From NCBI RefSeq assembly GCF_000330505.1, contig NW_004440432.1:230617-249077 (forward strand): 18,461 nt of DNA, in the 5' to 3' direction. A model generated the notes under the pieces. It was not told the origin of the DNA. It saw only the letters and a program-made list of their open reading frames with translations, and searched no databases. Positions 1 to 8,144 of the stretch are shown piece by piece. Positions within the stretch are counted from its first letter, which is position 1. Each line of letters starts with the position of its first letter. The DNA comes from Entamoeba invadens IP1. Lineage: Eukaryota > Evosea > Mastigamoebida > Endamoebidae. Both the position numbers and the translations under genes were made by a program.

Positions 1-230
1 GGTGTGTCAAAACATCATTTACAACCTCATCAAAATCAGAATTTATAGATGGGTGGTTCCATAAATACACGTATAATACATCAACCACATGTGCTGGAAC
101 TCCAACAAATGTTGTGACCAAGGGACTGGGAATATGCTTTACAGATAAAGAAGGATTGTATTACACAATCAGAGACTCTGCAGCAACATTTTCAATGATA
201 TTTGCTTTGATATTGGCTTTTCTAATTTAA
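1..230 (+). CDS. Partial CDS: C-terminus of a probable GPI-anchored surface protein
   Basis: An open frame enters from the left edge (first full codon at base 3) and ends at TAA 228-230, giving the last 75 residues of a longer protein. The sequence is rich in Thr, Ser and Tyr with spaced cysteines (for example STTCAGTPTNVV, then GLGICF). It ends in RDSAATF followed by about 12 purely hydrophobic residues and nothing after them. A small-residue stretch followed by a terminal hydrophobic tail with no cytosolic tail is the classic layout of a GPI-attachment signal, so a surface or secreted location is inferred. A single C-terminal transmembrane segment is the alternative. A TAATTT motif overlaps the stop, as is typical of Entamoeba 3' ends. 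The family cannot be named because the N-terminal part is outside the window. Confidence 0.72.
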   Translation, partial: CVKTSFTTSSKSEFIDGWFHKYTYNTSTTCAGTPTNVVTKGLGICFTDKEGLYYTIRDSAATFSMIFALILAFLI

Positions 231-500
231 ATAAAAAATGAGTCATTTATTATGTTGTTTTGATTTTAAGATATTAATGTATATATCAATTTATAAATTG
301 TTTATTTGTATACCTTTTATTTTATCAGTGGTTTGGATTTTAATTTGTTTCTAAACTTCAAATTATTTATACAATATTTGTTAATATTATTATTACTAAA
401 ACGATTAAATGATTGAATGGAGAAAACAATTTAGCGAAAAAATCAATTTGAATAAATTTCAAATATGAACAAAATTTAAAATTTAATTCTTGTAAAGTTA
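231..500. other. AT-rich spacer before the transposon
   Basis: This is very AT-rich sequence between the partial gene and the pogo-type element. I see no coding pocket, RNA gene or repeat in it. Confidence 0.6.
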
Positions 501-502
501 TA

Positions 503-557
503 CAGTCAAACCTCTATCGAGTGGTAATTTCAGGAAATTTTACCTTTATCGAGTGGG
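503..557 (+). repeat. Left terminal inverted repeat of the pogo-type element
   Basis: The outer 18 bp match the right end exactly. An inner copy of the motif CTTTATCGAGTGGG lies at 544-557, so the TATCGAGTGG core occurs twice within 55 bp (around 515 and 547). Reiterated cores of this kind are plausible transposase-binding sites. Confidence 0.9.
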
Positions 558-728
558 TTTTTCTATTTTTATTATTTGACTTTTTTGACACAATAAAACA
601 TTTTTTATTTTTTTTTCAAAAATAGGTTATATAAAATATAAATACATAAGAAAAAAAATATATACACGTTTTAACTATAAAAGCATTTTTGCATTTAAAA
701 ATTAACTGAAAAAACTGAAAAATCATAA

Positions 729-2221
729 ATGTCGTCACCCAAAAAGAAAGTCTTTCTGACCATTGACGAAAAGAAAACAATTTTGTCATGGTTTAAAACA
801 AATCCCACACAAAGTGTAGACACTCTGATTCGAAAAACCGAAGAAAAATATAACAAAAAACCAGGAAGAGAATCTTTAAGAATTTTATTAAAAAAAGGTA
901 TACCAAGTACTTTGATCGAAAAGGGAATTCCTGGTTCATCTAAATTATCAAGAAAAGTTAAACATCAAGACATGGAAGATTACCTAAACAATATGATTAT
1001 TACAACAAAACGGTATAATTGTCCTGTAACATATGAAGTCATCAAATCGTTTGCCAATAGTTACTGTGCGAAAAATGGTTACGAGGACTTGAAATTTTCT
1101 AATGGTTGGATCACTGGATTTTGTTCAAGATACAATTTAAAATCCAAAAAATCAGCGGAGAGAGTAATTCAGTAAATCCACAAGATTTTCAAACACAAAT
1201 AAATTCTCTGGTTGATGTCATTGCTCAATACCAACCAGAAATGTTATAACGCAGATGAAACTGGACTATATTTCAAATTGCTTCAGACAAAACAATGTCG
1301 GATTTAACAAACAACCATGGAGCAAAACAAAGCAAAGAAAGAGTCACTGTAATGGTTTGCTGTTCACTTGCTGGAAACAAAGAAGACTTGCTTGTGATTG
1401 GTAAATATCATGAACCAAGGTGGCTTAACAAACCAGAATATCAGACCATAAAAAAGTATTATAGCGCACAAGAAAACGCTTGGATGGACACTGAGCATTT
1501 CCATGATTGGTTAATTGAATGGGAAGACAGACTAACCATTAGTGGCCGATGTATTCTTCTTATTGTAGACAACGCTCCGAGTCATAAACTGACGTTAAGT
1601 CTTGGGTTTTATAAAGAAAAACCAAGACATGTCTATAAAGGTATAAAAAGTACTCGATATCATGAATATGAGTTGATTCTTAAACACATCAGGTTGGAAT
1701 TTCTTCCAAAAAATACAACATCGGTGTTTCAACCGTGTGATGCTGGAATCATTCATTCGTTAAAATGTGCATATAAAAGGAAAATTATTTCCGAATACAC
1801 CAGAGCAATAAGCGAAGTTGTATCTGCGAATAAAATTTACACTGGACTAAAACTCAATGTTGGAGATGCAATTAAATTATTAACCGCTTGTTGGTATCAA
1901 GATGTTACATCTCAAACAATAATCAATTGTTGGAGACATGCTTTGTATCAAGGAGAAAATGTATTTGACCAAATTGATACATTGGGCTATCATATTGAAG
2001 ACTTGATTGAAGAAGACGTTGATGTAGTAAGAGATGAAATACCTAACAGTGGTGATGTAATACAACGAAAAATTGAAATGGAAACATCACTTGTCAAACA
2101 AATGATGGAATTGGAAGATCTCAAAGAACAAGTTCAAACAAAAGAAGAAGAAGTAAAGGATACTACCACTAAATATATAGAATTTTGTGAATTGAACGAT
2201 TTAACACCAAGCCAAAACTAA
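729..2221 (+). pseudogene. Frameshifted pogo/Tigger-like transposase
   Basis: Two long reading pieces belong to one gene. The first (729-1175) starts MSSPKKKV and contains a lysine-rich N-terminal helix-turn-helix, then a second CENP-B/Tc5-type DNA-binding half ending near residue 145. The second (1295-2221) is the catalytic part: VDNAPSH at residues 91-97 and QPCDAGIIHSLK at 146-157 give the second and third acidic residues (D92, D149). It finishes with a Glu/Lys-rich coiled coil (about 262-296). The linking sequence, including the first catalytic Asp in NADETGLYFK (around 1248-1277), is recoverable only by changing frame near 1153, near 1244 and near 1280. With three frameshifts, no complete enzyme is made. 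In the intact state such an enzyme would cut and paste at TA sites in the nucleus. An extra stretch of about 26 residues separates the second and third catalytic Asp. Confidence 0.9.
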
Positions 2222-2483
2222 TTGACAATTTTAATTAAATTTATTATACAAATGGAATTTATACAAATGTGTTGTTTAGAACACGTTTTATAATTGTTAA
2301 TTCACTTTTAAAAATTAAAATATTTAATACTTTTTTTACCATTTAATAAACTTGTTTATTTGTTTATTATTTTTTGTCTTAGTGTTATTATAAAATGAAA
2401 TTAAAAAACATTTTACCACAAATCCAAAGAAAAAAAATCTATTTTTCCCGAAATATTAAAATAAAAACATATAAAAAACAGTT

Positions 2484-2576
2484 CTTTATCGAGCGGTATC
2501 CAATTTTAATTGGCTAAAAATCCCATTCGATAAAGGTACCACTCGATAGAGGTGCTATTCGATAGAGGTTTGACTG
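2484..2576 (-). repeat. Right terminal inverted repeat with iterated core motif
   Basis: The right end mirrors the left: the reverse complement starts CAGTCAAACCTCTATCGA, then has a second CTCTATCGAGTGG and then CTTTATCGAATGGG (2521-2576). A further copy, CTTTATCGAGCGG, lies at 2484-2496 in the opposite orientation. The right end therefore holds four core copies against two on the left. Confidence 0.87.
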
Positions 2577-2819
2577 TAATTGTATTTGTTATTTTTATTA
2601 TAAATATTAATCTCAATTTTATAATACAATAATTAAATAGACAAAATAATATGGCAAAAAACAATTTCAATTGAAATTAATTGAAGTTTTACAAAATGTC
2701 AGTAAATTAGAAGAAACGCTATTTGTAAAATGGTGCCATTAAATCAATGAGTTATCCTTTAACAGTCTTTGTATATGAAAAAAATCTTTAAGTTCAAAGT
2801 CATTTTTGACAATAAATAT

Positions 2820-3480
2820 GTCAAAGACTATATATTTCAAAGGCAAGTCGGTTTTTACAATTACACATGACCAACTGTCATTCAACTTTCAAAAAACACA
2901 ATATATAATTTACAATATAGTGCATTTGCACGTTGTATTGAACTTAAAAATTTACAATTTTGAAGAGTGTGACGCAACTTAAAGAAATTTGTTTTAATGG
3001 GTGTGTCATGTTTAGAGAAATAAATATTCCAATTTCAGTTATTCCAATTTGCAGATAGTGCTTTTCAAAATATTAAACTCATTCAATTGTTAATATACCA
3101 CATAGTGCCACTTTAATAATAAACGAGTGCTTTTCTAAGTGCTGTTAATTGCTCAGTACAGAAATTCCGAGTGATGTGTTATAATTGGAAATTTAACATT
3201 TTGTTACTGCAAATCGATACGAGACGTAGTTATACACAAAAAAGAGACAAGGCTTGGGATGTCTGTGTTTATATATGTAAATAATTGAGTCGTGTTGAAT
3301 TGAGAAATAAATTTGGAATAATTGTAAATGTAAGTTTTAGAAAATGTCAAAATTGGAAAGACGTTGTATTACCTGTTCGTGTTTCGAGAATCTGAAATTA
3401 AACGTTTGACGAAAGTACAAACGTTGATAAGAATAAAAAATGCAAGTGTGGGAAAATGAATATAATACAATTGAAAATTT
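2820..3480 (+). pseudogene. Decayed BspA-like leucine-rich repeat (LRR_5/TpLRR) gene
   Basis: Fragments of about 23-residue LRR units of the Treponema/BspA type can be read across shifting frames. They include SAFARCIELKNL (from 2919), REINIPISVIPIC (about 3015-3052), VNIPHSATLIINECFSKC (about 3091-3144), EIPSDV (about 3166-3183), IIGNLTFCYCKSIRDVVIH (about 3182-3238) and NWKDVVLPVRVSRI (about 3354-3394). The pattern I-N/E-I-P-x-x-V-x-x-I-x-x-x-x-F-x-x-C is the family signature. Many stops and frame changes break it, and no intact frame exceeds a few repeats. BspA-like LRR proteins form a very large family in Entamoeba, with at least one member reported at the cell surface. The upstream stretch 2820-2918 (YFKGKSVFTITHDQL) may be the less-repeated N-terminal part. 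The 3' limit is uncertain. Confidence 0.8.
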
Positions 3481-3734
3481 ATATCATATTCAATTATTAA
3501 TAACATAATTTGAAATGAAAAAAAAAGATAATATTTGTGGTTGTGGGTTATAATGATCACCCTTAAAATGTATTATAAAAATCATACAACTCTTGTATGA
3601 ATCGTGATTGGTATAATACAAACTTAAAAATGAAATTAAATATATTAAAAAATTTCAAAATGAGTTACATTTTATTCTTTGATATTGAAAGACTCTCTGT
3701 TACATTTAAAAGAGTTTATCACTAAAAAAAATAA

Positions 3735-4379
3735 GTGAAAATTTTGTTTTCGATTAAAATAAAACAAATGACATTGACACTGTTTTTTTGTTTTTATAAG
3801 AATAAATATCAATTTGGTAAGTGGTTTAAAATGTTTTACATTGTAAAGAACTTTTCTCATATCAGGTTTGATATTTCAAAAATTGGTTATGATAATATTG
3901 TAGTGACCATAGAAGTCACCAATTCTGCCTGTGAGCAAATAGTAATTGTTACGCACATACCATTCCAAACTTAGATATAAATTGAAAGATTATATGTTAC
4001 AGTGTTATCTTATACAAAAACGATCCGCAAAGAAATGTGGACGACTTCAATTTTGATATGTTTTTTCATTTTGGACAGTTTTCAAAAGCTACAATTGAGT
4101 TAAATGCCAAAGTCCAAAATGGTCTATCTATTTTTATGGTTAAATTTAACACTTAACGACACAAAGTATTTAACAGAACATTTTGAAGAGTTTATTACAT
4201 TTTATATTCCTTTTGAAAAATACGGTACATTAACAAAACCACATTTGTTACTCAACTTATAAAATGAAGTATATGGCGTTCAACGTTAAATTCAATAGAA
4301 CTGAAAACTATTGATTGGTGCAACCGTTAATGGAAAGATAAATTATTTACAGGAGTATGATATAATATTTGAACAATAA
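3735..4379 (+). pseudogene. Decayed protein gene of unknown family
   Basis: Coding-like peptides follow each other in order but in different frames. They are DISKIGYDNIVVTIEVTNSA (about 3870-3930), NDPQRNVDDFNFDMFFHFGQ (from 4019) then FSKATIELNAKVQNGLSIF to a TAA at 4154, LNDTKYLTEHFEEFITFYIP (from 4152) to a TAA at 4260, MKYMAFNVKFNRTENY (4264 on), and IGATVNGKINYLQEYDIIFE up to TAA 4377-4379. The frame order is 0, 2, 0, 1, 0. Base composition is less AT-rich than the flanking spacer and the peptides look beta-rich. I do not recognise the family. The start is uncertain; it could be separate from the LRR relic upstream or continuous with it. Decay of one gene is the simplest reading. Confidence 0.55.
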
Positions 4380-4453
4380 AACTACTTAAGATGTATTTGA
4401 AGGTAGAGTACAAGACGAATTATTAATTAAATAATAAATACTAAAACGATGAA

Positions 4454-5395
4454 TTATTTTTGAATGTTTGATTCAATATTTTGTTCGGGTATATCATCAA
4501 AATCAAATTCAAACTTCTTGAGACCCCAATTGACATCAATCTCACCCATTCCATCACATACAATTGATGGTCTAAACCTTCTTCTATCATATGACACAGC
4601 CAGCAAGAAGTGCCCATTCTTTGTGAAAAATATCATTTTCTTATCAGCCAAATACCCACATCCCATGACACCTCCATTTTTAAATCTTTCAGTTATATTT
4701 TCTCCTGTTCCTTTCATGTTATACATCTTTCCATCATCCGAGTGCATTCCAACAGCGCCTTCTTTCCACCCAACATGATTTCTACAAATTGGGAGGTTCA
4801 AATTAGTTTCTGAAACGCCCATTGAGACTACCATAGAACGTCCAACATCTTTTGCTACAATTTCTTGTAAAGTGACTTCAAAGTAATAAATTGGAGTTCT
4901 TTCAAAAACGACTGATGTTTTGGTGTGCCTCACAAAAACGTGTTCTTTGCTGCGCCAAAATCCAATTGAGTGAATTGCCTCTTTGCCATTTGTCTTCTTT
5001 GTGAATGTGCTTTTCTGTTGTACAAACGACATTTCTGGCTCGACGTAAAATTGAAGTTTTTTAAATGTTTTCTGAAGCTTTTTGAGAAGCCTGGTATACG
5101 TGAATGTTGTGTGGTTCTCAATATCACAGGTGTTGGTGTGGAACATGTTGCTCAATGATTCAATAGCTTTGTCATCTGCGTCTTTGCTGGATGTTGTTTC
5201 TTTGTGATCAGAAGTATATTCACTTTGTTTTACAAGTGTAGATGGTGTATTTAATATTACACTTTTTAATTCGGCGACATCTTTCTCAAGTGTGGATATG
5301 CGTTGGTCTCTTTTAAAAAGTTCATTTGAATAGAATGCCATACATTCTTGCACTTGTTGACTTAACTGGGATATCAAGTCATTTGTTTCACTCAT
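4454..5395 (-). CDS. Coiled-coil and SPRY domain protein, 313 aa
   Basis: This is an intact single-exon gene. Residues 4-48 form a likely coiled coil (leucine/isoleucine-spaced, with FKRDQRISTLEKDVAEL), followed by a polar Ser/Thr/Asp linker (50-95) and a basic helical stretch (100-116). A SPRY domain spans about 170-290: YYFEVTL (170-176), GWKEGAVGMHSDDG (209-222), GGVMGCGYL (241-249) and IFFTKNGHFL (255-264) are the core strands, closest in style to RanBPM-type SPRY. SPRY domains are protein-interaction platforms, and the coiled coil suggests oligomerisation. No signal peptide or membrane segment is seen, so it is probably cytosolic or nuclear. The ATG is chosen because an initiator-like AAAAATCTT lies about 18-26 bases upstream. 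A TAATT motif overlaps the stop. The partner and precise role are unknown. Confidence 0.88.
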   Translation of the reverse strand: MSETNDLISQLSQQVQECMAFYSNELFKRDQRISTLEKDVAELKSVILNTPSTLVKQSEYTSDHKETTSSKDADDKAIESLSNMFHTNTCDIENHTTFTYTRLLKKLQKTFKKLQFYVEPEMSFVQQKSTFTKKTNGKEAIHSIGFWRSKEHVFVRHTKTSVVFERTPIYYFEVTLQEIVAKDVGRSMVVSMGVSETNLNLPICRNHVGWKEGAVGMHSDDGKMYNMKGTGENITERFKNGGVMGCGYLADKKMIFFTKNGHFLLAVSYDRRRFRPSIVCDGMGEIDVNWGLKKFEFDFDDIPEQNIESNIQK

Positions 5396-5412
5396 TGTTA
5401 TATGGTTGTTAT

Positions 5413-5421
5413 AAGATTTTT
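5413..5421 (-). promoter_or_regulatory. Initiator-like element of the SPRY gene
   Basis: Read on the - strand this is AAAAATCTT, close to the known Entamoeba initiator AAAAATTCA, and it lies 18-26 bases before the ATG. A TATATATAA run sits just upstream (about 5428-5436). The position fits the very short leaders of the genus. This is motif matching only. Confidence 0.4.
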
Positions 5422-5439
5422 ATCATTATATATATAAAT

Positions 5440-7040
5440 TATTGTTTTAAATTATTTGAAAAAGAACCAATAACAATGTTTTGCGACGAAATTAGTTAAA
5501 ATAACATATTGATGTCGAAAATGATAATCAAAACTTAATTTTTATGAACAAATCAAATTTTAATGAACTTTTATTTTATTTTAATAATAATATTGTTTGT
5601 TATTAATATACAAACAGTATCAAGTTAGATTTGATTAATACCAAACATCACAATATTGTTAAAATTAAATTCAAACAGAATTGAATTTGTCTCTACAAAC
5701 AAATAATTGTGTATATTATATATATATTGTTATTATATATTGTAGTTTCAAAAGTCAAATCATCACTATGATAATGGAACTATGAAATAGTAAATATTAA
5801 GATTACAAATATATCATTAGAAACATTTCATATATCTTTTTTGGTCATTTTTAACAAAATTTAATGTTTCAAATGATAAAAGTTGTTTTTTATACTAAGC
5901 TTAAATGATATATTATGATAATAAAACAACATGAAAATAACAATTTTAAGTTATTTTTATAATCTTTATAAATATAAAAAACTTTTTTCAAGTTATTAAA
6001 ATGTATTCAAACATGAACTCATTGTTTGAATTTTATTTTACTAATGATTTATTTTTATATTAACTTGATCAACAAGACCAAATACATTAATCAACATCGT
6101 TTATTTTGTTTGATAATATGTTGTTATTTATAAATCGTAACTTAAAACTTACACAACATAATTTGATTGTATTTTAATATCAAAAATCAACAATAATTGA
6201 CTTTTGCTTTGTTTTTCATGTAAAAAACTTCAAATAATTACCAAACATACCAACTATATATTTACAATATATAACTAATTTATTGTGTAACAACACACAC
6301 TTAAAACGTCTGACTGAATGAGATATGCTTACTGGATTTGTGTATCTATTTTATGTCCACTGGAGAAATTAGTTTCCACGGAAGGCAAAAATAATATTTA
6401 TATAAATAGATTATTTAATTTTATTGTAAAATTATATTTTTTTGCTGATTTGTTTTGATGTTTGCAAAATTTTTAATAATTGGTATATATTACAACCATA
6501 AGAATCATTTTAAACTTTTTTAAGTTCAATTTAATACTTGTGTACAAAAAACAAATGCTAATAAAAAACAATACATAGTCGAGTCATTATTATACAAAAA
6601 TAACAATTCTAAAAATGACATGTTAAAACGATTTTCACAACTAAGTTTTTTAATTAAAACTTGTTTTAAATATAGTATTTCAATAAAAACATTATCAATT
6701 TGGTTGTTAGTTTTGTTTTGTATATAAATTTCGATTATAATATGTTACTTCATTTATTTGACATTTAGATTTTAAATATACAATATCAATACAAATATAA
6801 ACAATATTAAATCGTTTTAAAAATATTCCAATATTACTATTTAAAATAGTGATATTATATTTTATAAATATAAAATAATAATAAATGCTATTATTATAAT
6901 ATTTTTATGTAATAATATACATAGAATATGATTGTTGATTGGACATGATAACATCAAATCTTATTTTAATTTATTTATTGTAAGTAATTATAAATTCCAA
7001 TAAATAATAAATATTTTTTAAAATATATTTTAAAAACAAA
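5440..7040. other. AT-rich intergenic region, mostly featureless
   Basis: The sequence is strongly AT-rich with homopolymer and short TA-rich runs. The only coding-looking pocket is 6314-6394 on the + strand, a 26-codon frame reading CLLDLCIYFMSTGEISFHG. It vaguely resembles the D-x-(W/F)-S-x-G-x-x-(L/M)-x-x-M-x-T-G-E-x-P-F region of a protein kinase C-lobe, but this is too short to assign. I see no RNA gene or clear repeat. Confidence 0.5.
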
Positions 7041-7224
7041 AAAACGATACAGGGGGCAAAAAACCGCTTCCATCTTTCTAACCGCTTCCTATCAATTTAT
7101 TAGTTATAAATAATTACATTATGATAAAAAGTATGATACAAATTACCATTTCGGACAGAAAAATTTCCACAAAACATATTCAGCCTTCATAATAAACAGT
7201 ACCATATAATATATTATATTAATA

Positions 7225-7557
7225 TTATTTATATTTATAAAGTGATTTAAAAACCATAAATACATAATAAAATTTACCATTTGACATTTCCAAAGAAACA
7301 CCATTTGTCAATCTTTTTATTTGATTATTAAATCGATAGGTTTCACATATTAATTTCACCACAACAATGATACTTTTATGGTTAACTATCATAAATGGTC
7401 TGCTTGCTTTGTTAATATAACTTAAAGATTCTCTTAAAAAGGAATCTCTAGCGAATTCTACATTTCTTGCTTTCTTTTTTGTATGTATAAATGTTTTGAA
7501 AATGAAAAATTTTAAAAATAAAACGAAAAAAATTATTTCGAAAAAAAAGAAAAAAAG
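7225..7557 (-). pseudogene. Unrecognised open frame without a start codon (decayed or split gene)
   Basis: A stop-free frame of 110 codons on the - strand ends at TAA (7225-7227). Its upstream part (7500-7557) comes from poly-T and is probably not coding. The core (about 7270-7480) has ordinary protein character: KKKARNVEFARDSFLRESL, SYINKASRPFMIVNHKS, VVKLICETYRFNNQIKRL, TNGVSLEMSNGKF. The first ATG falls inside the core (MIVNHKS), so a normal N-terminus is missing. Further coding-like fragments on the same strand (GNFSVRNGNLYHTF, about 7140-7180) suggest the gene once ran further. I do not recognise the family. An exon of a spliced gene is the alternative, but I see no convincing GTTTGT/TAG pair joining it to a start. 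Confidence 0.45.
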
Positions 7558-7678
7558 CTATTGATTATAATTAAAAAACTAAATGTATAGTTTATTTATT
7601 TCATCGTTAATTAAAAACCAGACTTTAAATGTATATTTAAATTTAGACTTGCATTTAACTTGTTCTTGTCACTTTGGA

Positions 7679-7907
7679 TAGAGTCATTTGCTTAACGTTG
7701 TCTGGTCTATGACGTTGTCTGCCGTTTTTAGACTATTATAAATGGAATATTTCGGGATTTTTTTTATAACCCCAAATATCATTGTTTCAATATTTTTTCC
7801 AGTTTTTTCATTTTTACCTAATTCCCGTTTTTTTTAAACAAAAATCAATTATTTTTTGTCAAAAAGACAACATTTGGGGAACAGACAACGTTTATCGACT
7901 GACTCTA
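7679..7907. mobile_element. MITE-like element with 26-bp inverted repeats
   Basis: The left end (7679-7704) and the reverse complement of the right end (7882-7907) match at 22 of 26 positions. The outer 8 bp (TAGAGTCA) and inner 10 bp (ACGTTGTCTG) are identical. An extra direct copy of ACGTTGTCTG lies at 7712-7721. If the terminal TA is the target duplication, the element is about 225 bp and belongs with TA-inserting families. It has no coding capacity. It lies about 240 bp upstream of the Hsp70 gene. Confidence 0.6.
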
Positions 7908-8120
7908 TAATTATTAATATCTAAAGTGAATTAAAATAAATAAAATAAAATCTGGAGTGAATTATATGTTTTAATTATAATAAATTATTAAAGTTATGAA
8001 ATATTTATTAAATTTTTGAAATGGTGTTTGCTAAGGTACATTTCTTTTTATTTAGTTTTTGATAGGTTATGTTTACTATTATAAATAACAAAACATAATA
8101 AAAACCAATAAATAATAATT

Positions 8121-8129
8121 AAAAATCAG
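8121..8129 (+). promoter_or_regulatory. Initiator-like element of the Hsp70 gene
   Basis: AAAAATCAG lies 16-24 bases before the ATG at 8145, matching the position and approximate sequence of the Entamoeba initiator. No convincing heat-shock element was identified by eye in the AT-rich upstream DNA. Confidence 0.4.
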
Positions 8130-8144
8130 AACATCGAAACAATA

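Larger units (their letters stand above)
503..2576 (+). mobile_element. pogo/Tigger-type (Tc1/mariner superfamily) DNA transposon, 2074 bp
   Basis: The element is bounded by inverted ends, CAGTCAAACCTCTATCGA at 503-520 and its exact reverse complement at 2559-2576. A TA dinucleotide flanks each side (501-502 and 2577-2578), which is the target duplication expected of the superfamily. It carries one transposase gene on the + strand with CENP-B-like DNA-binding and DDE_1-type catalytic parts, but the frame is broken. Both ends are intact, so the copy could in principle still be mobilised in trans, although it cannot make its own transposase. CAGT-starting ends, TA duplications and this domain order are known for pogo/Tigger elements. 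Such elements have been described from Entamoeba species, notably E. invadens and E. moshkovskii. Confidence 0.93.

Noticed and set aside
4464..4813. + strand frames overlapping the SPRY gene
   Set aside because: They are antisense shadows of the SPRY coding sequence, which has clear domain support.
6314..6394. Kinase-like fragment CIYFMSTGEISFHG
   Set aside because: Only 26 codons and a loose resemblance. It is kept as a remark in the intergenic entry rather than called as a relic.
7050..7096. Two AACCGCTTCC repeats about 20 bases apart
   Set aside because: Only two short copies, not an array, and they lie in the presumed decayed gene. There is no evidence of CRISPR or a satellite.
7407..7448. 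AGATTC/GAATCT hairpin
   Set aside because: It has a six-base stem inside an open coding-like frame, and a regulatory hairpin or terminator is not expected in this eukaryote.
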